A stretch of 64,000 nt of DNA from Brachionus plicatilis (Eukaryota; Rotifera; Eurotatoria; Ploima; Brachionidae), in the NCBI GenBank assembly GCA_010279815.1, contig QEOQ01000345.1, forward strand, positions 317,039-381,038. Reading direction: 5' to 3'. The notes under the pieces were generated by a model that saw only the letters and a list, made by a program, of their open reading frames with translations, did not search any database and had not been told where the DNA came from. Below are positions 21,979 through 32,809 of this stretch, piece after piece (position 1 is the first letter of the stretch; each line of letters begins with the position of its first letter). Made by a program: the position numbers and the translations under genes.

Positions 21979-23061
21979 TCAAAACCTCTCTTGCAAACAT
22001 TTTCTTCTCCTAATCAGCTGCCTCATAAATTTGAGTCTGTAGGTGTAAACCAGTGGGTTGAGCAAACAGCTGATCATTATAAAAATAATTGAAAAATTTC
22101 GTACCACCGAAATAGTTTCATAAGTATTGATATCTCTTAGTATTTCATAGCTAGTCAGTGTGATGTAGGGAAACCATGAAGACAAAAAAATGAAAAAAAT
22201 AACACTTTGGACTTTTAAAATGTGTAGCTTAGCCGGCTTATGGCTGTTAATTTTGACCAAGTTCAATAAACACAGAGTTAATGAGCTTTTGAGCCGACTA
22301 AGCAAATTGTTTGATATTATTTGATTATTGTCTATGAATGAAATATCTGAATTGCTGACGAAATTTTCGCCAATAATGAACATGTTTTCTTTGGCCGAGC
22401 GTCTACTCTTGTCACCCAGAACATGATTCAGAACTTTTAGATGAGATCGCTTGACAAAGTGGTAGATGTACAAGTAAAGAATGCTTGTAATCACGGACAT
22501 TGAGAGAAAAATGACATTGTTTAGAATTATGTAAGTGCTGGGAATGACATTGTTTAGAGCACAGTCACAATCGGCTCGAAAGTGATTCCAGTCAAAGAAT
22601 ATGGGAGAATAGGAGAAGCACACAGCCAGGACTGTGATTATGATGTTTAGAAAAAGAGAGTAGTTGAGACGTATTATTTTTTTGTACACAGTGGTCCATT
22701 TGACGCAGATCAGTCTCTCAATGGCAATAATGGCGTTTAGTTTGACCATCATTAGGCCGATAAAATACAAAAAGCAGTATTTGAACAGACAAAAAAAATG
22801 GTTCTTATTGGCACCAAAGCAGGTCGATATTGCGACCAGAAAGCTGGACAAGGCGGCTAGAATGTTGTAAACCAGAAGAAGTATAAAGCAGTAGTTTGTG
22901 AAGGTCCATGTTGTGGTCTTTTCTTTAAAGTAGACAATTAATACAGCCGAGTTAACGGTGAATATAATGGTGCCAAAAATTACGAAAACAATGACCAAAA
23001 TTGAATTTGCGTCGAAAAGATAGCAACCAGATATGTTCGATTGTAAGCAGGAAAAATTCAT
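21979..23061 (-). CDS. Class A (rhodopsin-like) G protein-coupled receptor, orphan
   Basis: The single-exon 360-residue protein has seven hydrophobic segments (about 18-42, 53-80, 91-118, 135-158, 177-202, 282-305, 318-341). Rhodopsin-family landmarks are present but divergent: N37 in TM1, Cys91 with Cys165/167 for the extracellular disulfide, ERL (115-117) in place of DRY, SWFPY (295-299) in place of CWxP, and a good NPLVY (335-339). Intracellular loop 3 is long and Ser/Asn-rich; the tail is short and basic. The extracellular N-terminus has NFS and NIS glycosylation sites. The ligand cannot be inferred; a neuropeptide-type receptor is likely. Downstream neighbour MORN2 starts 68 bp after the stop. 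Confidence 0.9.
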   Translation of the reverse strand: MNFSCLQSNISGCYLFDANSILVIVFVIFGTIIFTVNSAVLIVYFKEKTTTWTFTNYCFILLLVYNILAALSSFLVAISTCFGANKNHFFCLFKYCFLYFIGLMMVKLNAIIAIERLICVKWTTVYKKIIRLNYSLFLNIIITVLAVCFSYSPIFFDWNHFRADCDCALNNVIPSTYIILNNVIFLSMSVITSILYLYIYHFVKRSHLKVLNHVLGDKSRRSAKENMFIIGENFVSNSDISFIDNNQIISNNLLSRLKSSLTLCLLNLVKINSHKPAKLHILKVQSVIFFIFLSSWFPYITLTSYEILRDINTYETISVVRNFSIIFIMISCLLNPLVYTYRLKFMRQLIRRRKCLQERF

Positions 23062-23633
23062 TTTTTAACAAATGAAGTTTATTAATTCCTAGCTGAGCAA
23101 ATGATAAAACAAGTTGATTTTATGATAAAATTATTTATTAGAATCATAAATCATTAGAAAATGCGTCAAATCGAAATCTAAAATTTAATTCTAAAATATG
23201 AAATACATTTAATCTTTTGTAAATAAATAAATATTTTAAATCAGCTTGTTTATTACTCTATTAAAAGTGCTAAAATAGCTCACACAAAACTATCTAGAAT
23301 AAAAACAATTTATTATGTATTACACTATTTCTTCAAATAAAATAAAGTGCATTCATCATAGGATTTATTCTGTTCGAAAATTTTTCACTCTAAAAAATGA
23401 TTCAAATAAAAAAATTTATCGCTTTTTTCCCTTCTATTAGAAACAAGAAAATGTCACATTTTTTAAGAAAAACAACTCAAATAAAAGTAAATTTTTAACT
23501 CAAATACTGGCAAGTTCTTTTATTTGATGAAAAACGATTAAAATAGTTGAATAATAATTTAAAGATGGGATCGGCGTCTCTTGAAACTGAAACTGAGATG
23601 GCTTTTAAAATAAAAATCAATCTTGATCTGGTA
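23062..23633. other. Upstream flank of the GPCR gene
   Basis: The DNA is AT-rich. I see no clear TATA box with supporting context, reading frame or repeat. The promoter should lie here unless the gene is trans-spliced or has a 5' non-coding exon. Confidence 0.4.
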
Positions 23634-24002
23634 TTGTGAAATTCAAATACAAATTGAACAAAAATACTTTTTTTTTTTGATGAATTAAAATCAAAATTAA
23701 TAAAATGTAATTTAAAAAATACTGCAACAAAGTGCAACATAAATTCTTGCGCAATCATCATTTCAAAATAAAATCAACATTTCTTTTTTTTTTAGTAAAT
23801 TAAACCAATAATCAATTTGAATATTATTGATATTTAATTTTTTGTCTTATTAAAACATGAGAAAAAATATTTTAGGTTAAAAAGGTGCAACAAAGTATGT
23901 TGCATTTTGTTGCAGTATTTCTTAAATTATATTTTATTAATTTTGATTTAAATTAATCCAAAAAGAAAGAATTTTTATTCAATTTGTATTTGAAATTCAC
24001 AA
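23634..24002. mobile_element. MITE, TA-flanked (family copy 2)
   Basis: Ends TTGTGAAATTCAAATACAAA (23634 on) and its inverted counterpart finishing GAAATTCACAA (24002) are flanked by TA at 23632-23633 and 24003-24004. The inner arms (ACAAATTGAACAAAAAT and its complement; TGCAACAAAGTGCAACA and its inverted counterpart) match those of the copy at 3819-4159. It has no coding capacity. Confidence 0.85.
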
Positions 24003-24272
24003 TACCTCATGATCTTGAACACTGTTGCATAAACACCACTTGAAAGTACAGAGAAAATTGAATTCAAAAAGGTTTTAATCTACAAGTGAATATATACGTA
24101 TACTTAAGGAGTTTGAAATATTCATTCCTGATTTGCTGAGAAAATTTAAAAAATTAGACACAGAAAAGGATAAAAAAAATATTCTAATTAAATTTAAAGG
24201 AAGATTATTTGAATAAAATGGTAAACTTAAAGAAACGAAATATGTAAACTTGGTAAACTTGAAAAAAACATT

Positions 24273-24344
24273 TTCCCACACCGGGAATTGAACCCGGGCC
24301 GCCTGCGTGAAAGGCAGGAATCCTAACCACTAGACCATATGGGA
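24273..24344 (-). tRNA. trnE-UUC: tRNA-Glu (TTC)
   Basis: Identical over 72 nt to the copy at 16539, with intact A and B boxes and anticodon TTC. The 5' flank (AGCTATCTGCAATATATGAA before the mature 5' end) is shared with the copy at 25840 and, in part, with the fragment at 35188. The tRNA was therefore duplicated together with the neighbouring small-protein gene. Confidence 0.95.
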
Positions 24345-24493
24345 ATACATTCATATATTGCAGATAGCTTCTATTGAAAATTAAAAAAAACAAATTCTGG
24401 TTTAAGATTTTATTCAATGACTAAATCTACAACAACAAAAAAATATCTGGACTTTTAAAAAGTCAAGTTTTAGTTATCGTTTTTAAGATTGGT

Positions 24494-24670
24494 TTAATAT
24501 GGGTGCCCACCGAATGGAGAAACGCCGCCCATTGGAGCACCACCGTATGGAGAAACGCCCATTGGAACACCGCCGTAAGGGGAACCGTATTGTTGGCATG
24601 GATTTACTGGCACTACTGGAATGCAGCACTCTTGTTTTGGTTGGCAACATCTGCTCTTTCCACAACCCAT
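24494..24670 (-). CDS. Small Met-Gly-Cys / SPYGG-repeat protein, family member B
   Basis: The frame encodes 58 residues: MGCGKSRCCQPKQECC, IPVVPVNPCQQYGSPYGG, then two repeat units ending SPFGGHPY. It is nearly identical to member A but one repeat shorter near the C-terminus. Upstream it has the same TATA box and 20-base block; downstream a polyadenylation signal (AATAAA on the minus strand near 24415) and a tRNA-Glu 149 bp after the stop. The protein is shorter than 60 residues, so a length-filtered gene search would miss it. Confidence 0.8.
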   Translation of the reverse strand: MGCGKSRCCQPKQECCIPVVPVNPCQQYGSPYGGVPMGVSPYGGAPMGGVSPFGGHPY

Positions 24671-24762
24671 TTTTTGTATCTTTTAATTTAGATCTTTTTA
24701 TTTTAAATAAAATTTGTATTTTTCTCAAAATTGATGAGTTCACAATAACTAGTCCACTTCTT

Positions 24763-24795
24763 TTTATATACACTACAAATAATTGAAGCGTTTTG
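24763..24795 (-). promoter_or_regulatory. TATA box and conserved upstream motif, family member B
   Basis: TATATAAA (24763-24770) and the AACGCTTCAATTATTTGTAG block lie as in member A, 93 bp or so from the ATG. Confidence 0.7.
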
Positions 24796-24799
24796 TAAA

Positions 24800-25839
24800 T
24801 AATTATGTAAGCTTTCATTAGGCAAAAAATTTGAATCTTTAGGCTTTGGTTTCACAGTAATTGAAATTGAAATTGTAATTTTTTCTTTAATGTTTTCTTA
24901 ATTCAGCATATTTTTAAATTTGGTATAATTAATTTTAGGTTTTTTTTTTTGCGAAAATTTTTTTGCAATTTTGATCTTATAATATAAACTTTTTTTTATT
25001 GTTTGTTATTAGAGATTACTAATTTTTTATTAATCTTCAAATAAATATTAAAACGAATTTTTTAATTTTATTTATAGATCCATATAAAAATTTTCAGAGT
25101 GATACTTTTTTAGTAACAAAAATCCCAAATTTAATTTTTTTTTTAATTTATAAATTTAATTAATTACTCATTTTGTTAATTTATCATTTTTATTGGAAAA
25201 TAATTCAAAATAGATATCATATATGTAAATAAATTTTCTACCCAGAATTTTATTATCTTATTTTAAAGATTTTGTGAATTTTGTACAATTGAGATGAAAA
25301 ATATATTGAAAGTTCTTATAGCTTCTTTCTGTATCTGAAAAACAAATTCTGTAAATGCAAAGTAGTACAACATACAAAATTGCATCTAAAGAAAAATCTG
25401 GTAAAACATTCTTTATTAAGTATAATTGATAATTTTTACTGTAGCATTATTCGGAGATTTTGCGCACCATTATCAAACTTTAACCATTGATTCAACTATG
25501 TATGTGCATTTACAGAACTAGTTAAAAACCTTTAGAAAAATGCTCCAAGCTTTTTAGCGTTAAATTCTGTTCGTGTTTTCTTAATATTGTTCAAAATTTG
25601 AGCAAACATTTCAAACGAAAATTTGAGAATTTGAAGTGATTCCAGAAATCTTAATGATTGATTCAAATTAGAACAAATTCTTGATATTGTAGAGAAAAAT
25701 GCAAATTAAATTGTTAAATTTTGGATTCTTAAGATTTAAGCAGTGATTATTTTTTTCGATAATAAAAAATGTTAAATTGTTAAGAATGTATTCTATTTTT
25801 ATTTTTATAATTAAATCTATGATTAAATCTAAAAATATT
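24800..25839. other. AT-rich spacer between family units B and C
   Basis: No reading frame, RNA gene or terminal repeat was found. The stretch is the upstream flank of member B and the downstream flank of the tRNA at 25840. Confidence 0.5.
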
Positions 25840-25911
25840 TTCCCACACCGGGAATTGAACCCGGGCCGCCTGCGTGAAAGGCAGGAATCCTAACCACTAG
25901 ACCATATGGGA
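25840..25911 (-). tRNA. trnE-UUC: tRNA-Glu (TTC)
   Basis: Same 72-nt sequence as the other copies, with anticodon TTC and intact internal promoter boxes. It lies 155 bp after the stop of family member C, in the same arrangement as the copy beside member B, and shares that copy's 5' flank. Confidence 0.95.
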
Positions 25912-26066
25912 ATACATTCATATATTGCAGATAGCTTCCGTTGAAAATTAAAAATAAAAGCAAATTATGGTTTAATTTTTATTTAATAATGATTAAAGAT
26001 ACAATATCAAAAAAAAATTTATGCACTTTTTGAAAGTCAAATTTATTTTTCGATTGTAATATTGGT

Positions 26067-26318
26067 TTAGTATGGGAGCCCGCCGAATGGAGGAGGCATG
26101 CCTATTGGAGGACCACCGTATGGAGACAGACCCATTGGAGCACCACCGTATGGAGACAGACCCGCTGGAGCACCACCGTATGGAGACAGACCCATTGGAG
26201 CACCACCGTATGGAGACAGACCTATTGGTGCACCACCGTATGGAGAACCATATTGTTGGGATGGATCAACTGGAACTACTGGAATGCAGCATTTGTTTTT
26301 ACTTTTTCCACAACCCAT
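26067..26318 (-). CDS. Small Met-Gly-Cys / SPYGG-repeat protein, family member C
   Basis: The 83-residue protein begins MGCGKSKNKCCIPVV, then PVDPSQQYGSPYGG and a run of 10-residue units (GGAPMGLSPY with A/I variants), ending PFGGLPY. Compared with A and B the cysteine head is shorter and the second Cys pair and the NPC are lost. The repeat region is a 30-bp tandem array on the DNA level, which also keeps other frames open by chance. TATA box and conserved block lie upstream at 26410-26440. It is closely related to member D, differing mainly in repeat number. Confidence 0.8.
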   Translation of the reverse strand: MGCGKSKNKCCIPVVPVDPSQQYGSPYGGAPIGLSPYGGAPMGLSPYGGAPAGLSPYGGAPMGLSPYGGPPIGMPPPFGGLPY

Positions 26319-26409
26319 TTTTTTTTTGCTTTAATATTTCTGTTTTTTGCTATTATTAATTTTGTATTTTTGTCAAATTGATGAGTTTGCAATAACAAGT
26401 TGTCTACTT

Positions 26410-26440
26410 TTTATATACAATACAAATAATTGAAGCGTTT
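26410..26440 (-). promoter_or_regulatory. TATA box and conserved upstream motif, family member C
   Basis: TATATAAA (26410-26417) preceded by AACGCTTCAATTATTTGTA, about 92 bp from the ATG, as in the paralogues. Confidence 0.7.
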
Positions 26441-26644
26441 TTAATTTCATTTTTAAAGTAAAATTTTTGCAAAGCCACTCTTCACATATTTTAAATTTAT
26501 TGATGCAAGAAATTGTTTTTAAAAAATTTTATTAAAAAAAAAGCAAAAACATAAAATAAATTAAAATAATTTTATAATATTTGAAAAATAAATAAATCAA
26601 TTACTCCTTTCCGTTGTATAATTTTATTTTCTTACATAATCAAT

Positions 26645-29600
26645 TTAATTATTTTCAGCTTGATTTTCGGCGTCTTCTAATTGATGAATGGTATCCAATT
26701 CATTGAATTGGACTTGTTTTTTACATGATTCTGAGTCTTGTTCCTCTATTGTTAATGTTTTGTCTTGCTCCTCTATTGTTAATGTTTTGTCTTGCTCCTC
26801 TATTGTTAATGTTTTGTCTTGTTCCTCTATTGTAAATGTTTTGTCTTGTTCCTCTTTTGTTAATGTTTTGTCTTGTTCGGTGATTGTAGGTGAATCTTGA
26901 ATCGATTTAGTTTCCACACTCTCTCTTTTGACTATTGCTTGATTGACCAAATCGTAGAAACTCAAATGCTTTTTCATATTTGATATTTTACTTGGCGAAC
27001 TAGTATTATAAAACTGAAATTGCTTCTGTCCCAGATGAATCACATCTGCGTTTCCATCATTATCACCAAACTCTTCTTTGTACATCTCTCTCATTTCGTT
27101 TCCATAATACTTATACTCTATGAATCTGTTCAAATTGTCTGTATTGAATGAATTTTTAAACAATTCATCACCCAGTATTGTAAGACCTGCATGTAAAAGA
27201 GTTATGCTATGGAAAGATTCTTCCTTGTTTTTCTTCAAATCATTCTGCATCTCAAATCTGATCATTTGCAAGTCTTGCTTCAGTTCCTCGAAATTTCTCT
27301 CAGTCGAATCTGAAGACTCGCGCTGACTATGCAGTAAGAATCTCTTCACTATACGCTGCATAACTATCTTGTAAGTCAATTCATCTCCTTGTTTTATTTT
27401 ACTCTTAAAAAAAAATGATAAAATAAAGAAAAAATAATTAAAAAATTAAAAATTAGATTTACCCTTGACAAACTGTTCGGAGCATCACTGAATTGTTCAG
27501 GCTTTTCTTCTTTATTTTCCTTAAATCGCTTAAAAAAGCGTCGTATAAGATAAACTACTGATTTCGGAGTAGGGATTATGTTCAATGGTGCGGGTAGAGT
27601 TCCACCATTCTTTATTGATTCCATATACAAACGGGATCTTGAAAATTTCCACTCAACATCCGAGTCTTCCTTTGATTTAATTTAAATTAAGAACTTATAA
27701 TTAGAATTAAATTAATTACTAAAATGCTCTCGTAAGATCGAGTCATCATGGCAATGAGCATGTTAAGCAAAACTATAATACTAGCTATGTGAAATGTGCC
27801 GTATAATACAAGACCAAAAAATTCTGTCACTTGGTTCTGAAAAGGTTTCAATTCAATGTTTTCTGACTCGCCTAGACCAAAAATAGACCAGAAAATTGTC
27901 AGGAAAGTTGATCCAATAGTGCCAAAAGCCTCTTCAGCCTTTGTTACTGAAGAGTGTGAAATGGAGTCTATATGCTGTCTTATTTCAACATTACTGCGAA
28001 CAGTCGACAGATAGTACCAATATAGATTGTTAATAGCAAACATAAATGCCATAAATATGATGGCAAAAATGACAATAAATTTTACTATATCCTTTAAAAA
28101 AAATGGCAATAAAAAATTTTATAAAATATCAAATTACACTAATCATTCTTCCTAGAGTTATTTGAAGAGGACCAAGATTCTGGTTAGCTGGCAGGAGAAA
28201 GCAGATGCGGCCAAAGCTGAATAAATTAGCAATGGCATAAAGAGCCTCAGCGACGTTTATGAGATCAAATGAGACCCAATAGAATCGATCTTCATTCAAA
28301 AGGTAAAACGTGTAGAAAACATCTTTTTGTGCTTCAACATTAAACTCGTTCAGATTGTTCACTTTTTGCCAAAATTCCTTGCTATCCAGTTTATCCAATT
28401 GAAGTCTCACCAGGAAAATGCTGTAGTATTTAAGAGCGAAAGAGCCAATGTACAAAATAATCATGAGAAGATCTACGGTGTTGTTTATAGAAAGTAAATA
28501 GTCGCGTAGACCATCTTGGTATATTTGCTTAATCTCGTGCCAAGCCATGCCAATGATAAAAACAGTGATCGCAATATCTATCTGATTTGGAACCGATGAT
28601 CTAATGTAAAAATCCCTCTCGAAAAATTTGTATGTCAAATTTATCTGGTTATAATAATTGGTAAAATTCTGATAGAATCTAGGGTATTTAGTTGAAAACT
28701 TGGGACTCATTGCCTCTTCTTGGGCAAACTGCAAGCTAGATACAATTATTAATGCTATGAATATTCCATAAAAAGTTGTATGTGTTATGAATTTAATACA
28801 AGGTTGAGTCATAAAATTACCAATCTTTAAAAAAAAAAAAAATATTCGTGAAAAAAATATCGGAAAAATTGATTTTTTGTTTATTATTTTTTAGAAATAA
28901 AATTTTATTAGTTCCTGTACTAAAGCAGGGATCGTAACAGCTAGACCAGATGGTAATTCAAATATTTGAATCAAATATAACATTTTTTTTCTTAACCAAA
29001 AATTTTTCAAAAAATTCGTTTGAATACAACTTTAAATGCTTTAAAATTATTTTTGGCAATAAAAGCAACAATTCGGACTTTTTTAATTTGAATTCAAGAA
29101 TGTAGATATAAAGATTATTCAACATATTGACATCTCAAAAATTAAATTCTGAAAAAAAAACAAAGAAAATATTTTTAATGAAGATTTAATACCTTGAAAG
29201 AAATGTACGCATAAAATAAAATATAAATTGTGAGTTTGAAAAAAAAATTTTTTAAAAAAATGTTCTTTTTCTTTTAAAAAAATTCACTAATCAATAACAA
29301 AATTGATGTTCAAAATAAAAGAAAAAAATGCTGTGATAAATGCTTAAATTTAATTCACTAATTCAACTTGAAGTCTGATGGTTTTAAATCTTGCCAGGTA
29401 GAAATAAAAATCAAATAAGAAGATCATTATAATTTTTTTAACTATTTATCACACTAGTGAAGATTTTCATTTAAATAATTCTGACTTAGAAAAATATTAT
29501 ATTTGATCCGAATACTTGTATTCCCATATGGTCTAGTGGTTAGGATTCCTGCCTTTCACGCAGGCGGCCCGGGTTCAATTCCCGGTGTGGGAAAATATTT

Positions 29601-30909
29601 TTCCTCCCAAATAAATCCAGTTAATATCAAAAAAATCAAAAATCAAATATCATTGACATGATAAAAACTTTAAATTAATTTATTTGAGAATTAAAATATA
29701 CTTTTTTTTATTAAGAAGTATTTTGGTATTAATAGTGAAAATTATAAAAATTAGGTCTTACCTTTGTTTTTGGCACGATCAAAAAAATTACAATCAAAAA
29801 AGGCAAAAGAAATATGAAACAAATAAACAATAGGGATGTGAATAAATTGTTCATTTTAGATATCGGTCTGAGGCCAGTGTACCATATTTCAGTTAATTTT
29901 TGTTGACAATTTGGATGTGCCACAAACTAAATAAAAATTTTATAAATTATTAAAAGATTAATAAAAAAATACTGGTTTTTCTTTGTATTTTAAAGCTAGA
30001 TCCAGTCTAGCCAAGCGTTCATACTTTTCTTCTTCCTCTTTTCCAGTTTTATTAAGCACTATCTCTAACTCATCTCTACCTCGAATATTATTCAATAATT
30101 TAACAGTGTACGCACTCAAATTATTAGCCAAGTTCAAGTATTCATTCTTGAAAAACTTCTCTTTCATAGACAAACTTCTTAGCTCTTGTCCAAGTAAAAA
30201 TGACGTCAATATGGGATCAATGCTGACCAGGGAAATATACGACTCGCTAGCCATGCCTCGGTATGAATTTAGTCTTGATTGGGCATGACGCAATGAGTCA
30301 AATTTAAACCTATTGTGACACTCATTACACTTGCAGTCAAAATCATGTGGCTTGACTATTCGATCACCACGCACCAGCAGCATTTGAACAATCTCTGTTC
30401 GATTGAACTGGGCGGCCAACATAAGTGGAGTAATGTCAGGTGGGAATTGAGCATCGTCTGAGCCCGGTGTTTGCCAAAATGAATCTGAATCACCATTGAG
30501 GAATTTTTTCTCATTTAGAATTTTGTACTTTGGGTGTTTCAGAATTGACTCGGCAATGTGCGAGTGGCCCAAGAAGATAGCTAGCAAGAGAGCCTCCCGA
30601 ATTTTGGCACTGTCTGATTTGGTCAACAATGCCTGAACAACTTCTAGATGCTCGTTCTCCACTGCTAGACGCAAAGCTGTCCTTCCCAAGTTGTCTGTCA
30701 CCTCGATATTAAAATCCTTAATGGCCAACAGTACCCGCTTCACAGTCGGATAGTCTCCATTCTCACATGCGTTCAAGAATCGCTCATTTATGTCGATCTA
30801 GAAATAGCATCAGCTAAACACTTCCAAAAAATTTAAATTTAATTCCTACTGTCAGCGGATCAACATCGCCATAAGTGTTGTTATTTCGAAGTTTTTTCTT
30901 CGAAAACAT
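26645..30909 (-). CDS. TRPC: TRPC-type cation channel, seven exons, complete
   Basis: Exons 30909-30850, 30797-29973, 29926-29762, 28824-28138, 28091-27720, 27669-27463 and 27403-26645 join in phase 0 at GT-AG sites, giving 1024 residues. Introns are 46-59 bp except the third (937 bp). Order: ankyrin repeats (about 24-165); the TRPC His-Cys zinc site (H171, CKCNEC 175-180) and TRP_2 region; an EKPFVAHPNCQQKL pre-S1 motif; six membrane segments; pore FWSIFGL (about 646-652); LLNMLIAMM in S6; TRP box EWKFSRSRL (from 709) and LPAPLNIIP. The tail has a KRF basic stretch and a nine-residue repeat. TRPC channels are Ca2+-permeable plasma-membrane channels gated downstream of phospholipase C. Exon 1 (MFSKKKLRNN) was recovered by splicing. 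The long intron carries an opposite-strand tRNA-Glu. Confidence 0.95.
26737..26880 (-). repeat. 27-bp coding tandem repeat in the TRPC tail
   Basis: Five to six copies of a 27-bp unit encode the nine-residue repeat EEQDKTLTI (variants TKEEQDKTF, TITEQDKTL). It lies in the cytosolic C-terminus at about residues 944-995 and is acidic, probably disordered or coiled coil. Units are nearly identical, so length is probably polymorphic. Confidence 0.85.
28911..28956 (-). pseudogene. tRNA-Glu-like 5' half remnant
   Basis: The minus strand resembles the 5' half of tRNA-Glu: an ATCTGGTCTAGCTGTTACGA segment (A box and D arm) and a CCTGC-TTTAGTA-CAGG anticodon arm in which the TTC anticodon has changed. 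No T arm follows. It lies in the third TRPC intron, about 570 bp from the intact tRNA there, and is not expected to give a functional tRNA. Confidence 0.6.
29522..29593 (+). tRNA. trnE-UUC: tRNA-Glu (TTC) inside a TRPC intron
   Basis: The same 72-nt sequence as the three minus-strand copies, here on the plus strand within the third TRPC intron (29761-28825) and antisense to it. Anticodon TTC; A and B boxes intact; discriminator A. Flanks differ from those of the copies at 24273 and 25840, so it arose by a separate event. Confidence 0.95.
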
Positions 30910-32045
30910 TATCTTAGTCTATTCTTTCATACAATCTTAAGTCAAAAATAAAAAATACTAAAAATGTTTTAGAACATTTAAAAATTGAGCCTGAGCTGAA
31001 ATATTTTTCGCACAATTAGACAGTTTAATTTTTTTCTTTAAATAGAGATTTATTGATTTTTGTCAAAAAAAAATACATTTTTTTTTCAATTTGTTAGGTA
31101 AAAAAGGAAACAAGTTAAATGATTTTAACAATATTGTTTAATCGATCAATAGATGAGTGATACCGAGTGGTGCTGATGAAAGTTTTAATTGATTGTTGAG
31201 GAAATAATTCTGCTTTCTAGCTCATGTATATTCATTGATTGGCAAAATTTCGATTATCTTTGCCTAAACAGGCTCACAATTTGGTTCGCATCCGAAGTGA
31301 TCCCTTCACTCTTGTTTTTTTTTTCAAAATTAATATTTGACTATTGATAAAATTATTCTAATTTTTGCTGATTGTCAATTTACCAAGACCATTTATTATT
31401 GCATTTTTCAAACGAATCAGTGAACAGTATTTTACTCAATTCTAATACATGTCTAAAAAATCGATTCAGATTTTTATCAAGAAAGCATTTTGGTTGCCAC
31501 CTTTGCTTTCTCTTTTGAATTTTTTGCGATTTTATTTTTACTTTTGTGCTTTAGTAATTCATAAAATTGTTTGTTCGTGAGAAAATTAGTTTTAAATATT
31601 TATTTATTATCTTTGCATTTAAGTTTTGAAATAAATAAAGATTTTCGTAATTTAATTCATCTACAATTCATTTTTTTTTTTCATTGTTAGATGATCCTTA
31701 GAGCGGAAACAAGATATTTATCAAAAATAATGTGGGTTTTTTTGGGTTCACATAACAATGCGATTAATGGGCATTTCTGGAGAAAACGAGCAAAAAAAGG
31801 AACGAATTTTGTTTTTTTGTCTAATAAATTTTTTTAATTGAAAATTTTTTAATATTCGGCAATTTAGACGAGGGGTTTTGACGCATAAAAAAAATAATAA
31901 AGCATAAAAAATCAAACCATCGCTTAATGAATAAAAAGTTAAGATTTTTTTTTCTTTATTGCATATTTTTTTTGGTTAAAACATAAATAATCTTTGGAAA
32001 ACAAAAGTAATTCAAAAAGAAAATTGACTTGTTTTATGTTATATT
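30910..32045. other. Upstream flank of TRPC, probable promoter
   Basis: The first 700 bp (30910-31610) contain several less AT-biased blocks that may be regulatory or 5' non-coding exons; no site was individually identified. The rest is A/T-rich with no gene seen. Confidence 0.35.
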
Positions 32046-32298
32046 ATGCCTTCAAAGGGTAACAAAGAATCCCTGACGCAGATGTGAAGGGGCTCAAGTT
32101 AATGAAGTAGATAATCTTGACCAATTTGATCAGGTTTATCAGGTCGTTCAAAATTCAGAAGCTGTTGAACTGAAAGAAAGAGGAAGTCGTCCACCTAAAC
32201 GTAAGGCTAACGTTGAACTAAGTAATACTAAAGAAAATTAAGTTAAATAAAGACGTGGTCGACCATCAAAGGCCCAGTCAGCTTTAAATATAGATTAA
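32046..32298 (+). pseudogene. Relic of an AT-hook-containing protein
   Basis: The stretch starts MPSKGNKES, shifts frame, then reads an acidic segment (VNEVDNLDQF, QVVQNSEAVELKER) followed by GSRPPKRKANVEL. After two stops comes RRGRPSKAQSAL. The R-G-R-P and S-R-P-P-K-R-K cores are AT-hook-like DNA-binding motifs. Stops and the frameshift show it is dead. It could derive from a mobile-element protein; the family is unknown. Confidence 0.45.
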
Positions 32299-32809
32299 AT
32301 TATGTTTGTTTTATGCTATAGTTTTTTTATGCTTAACTGCATATCTTATCACATTTAAATTTCATACAAATAAGAAATAATCTTTCTTTAATAAAAGATA
32401 ATTTTTTTAAAAAACATAAAATATTTAATAATATAGCTAGTTTTACTTTAAAATATTTTCTTTAAAACAATAAGAACTAAATATCTATCTTATGTTTACT
32501 TAAATCTAACTATTTAATTTCAATACAATAAGACTGCAATAAGACTACTTAACATTAATTTTTTTAAAAAATAAATCTGAAACATTTCACTTTTTTCATG
32601 ATTTTTATTATAAGACGAAAAAATACACCAATTAGAAGAACAAATATTTTTTTCAAAACGGAAAAATTTTTTATTTCAAAATTTTTTTTAAGCCGCCTGC
32701 GTGAATGAAAATAATTCTAATATTTGAAAAATGGTACTTTATTGTCTCAAGGCTCCAAAAATAAAATGGTGAAAAATATTTTTCAATAAAAAAATTAGTT
32801 TTTACTGCT

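Noticed and set aside
24483..24818. 111-codon minus-strand frame over family member B
   Set aside because: It is the wrong frame over the 58-residue gene 24494-24670, which shares its head, repeats and promoter with three paralogues.
26072..26359. Plus-strand frames of 78-95 codons across the family C repeat array
   Set aside because: They are by-products of a 30-bp tandem repeat, which keeps all frames open. The minus-strand frame has the conserved head, promoter and paralogues.
32691..32705. 15-bp match to tRNA-Glu (AGCCGCCTGCGTGAA)
   Set aside because: Too short to call a pseudogene; it may be a chance remnant, unlike the 21-bp fragment at 35188 that has matching flanks.
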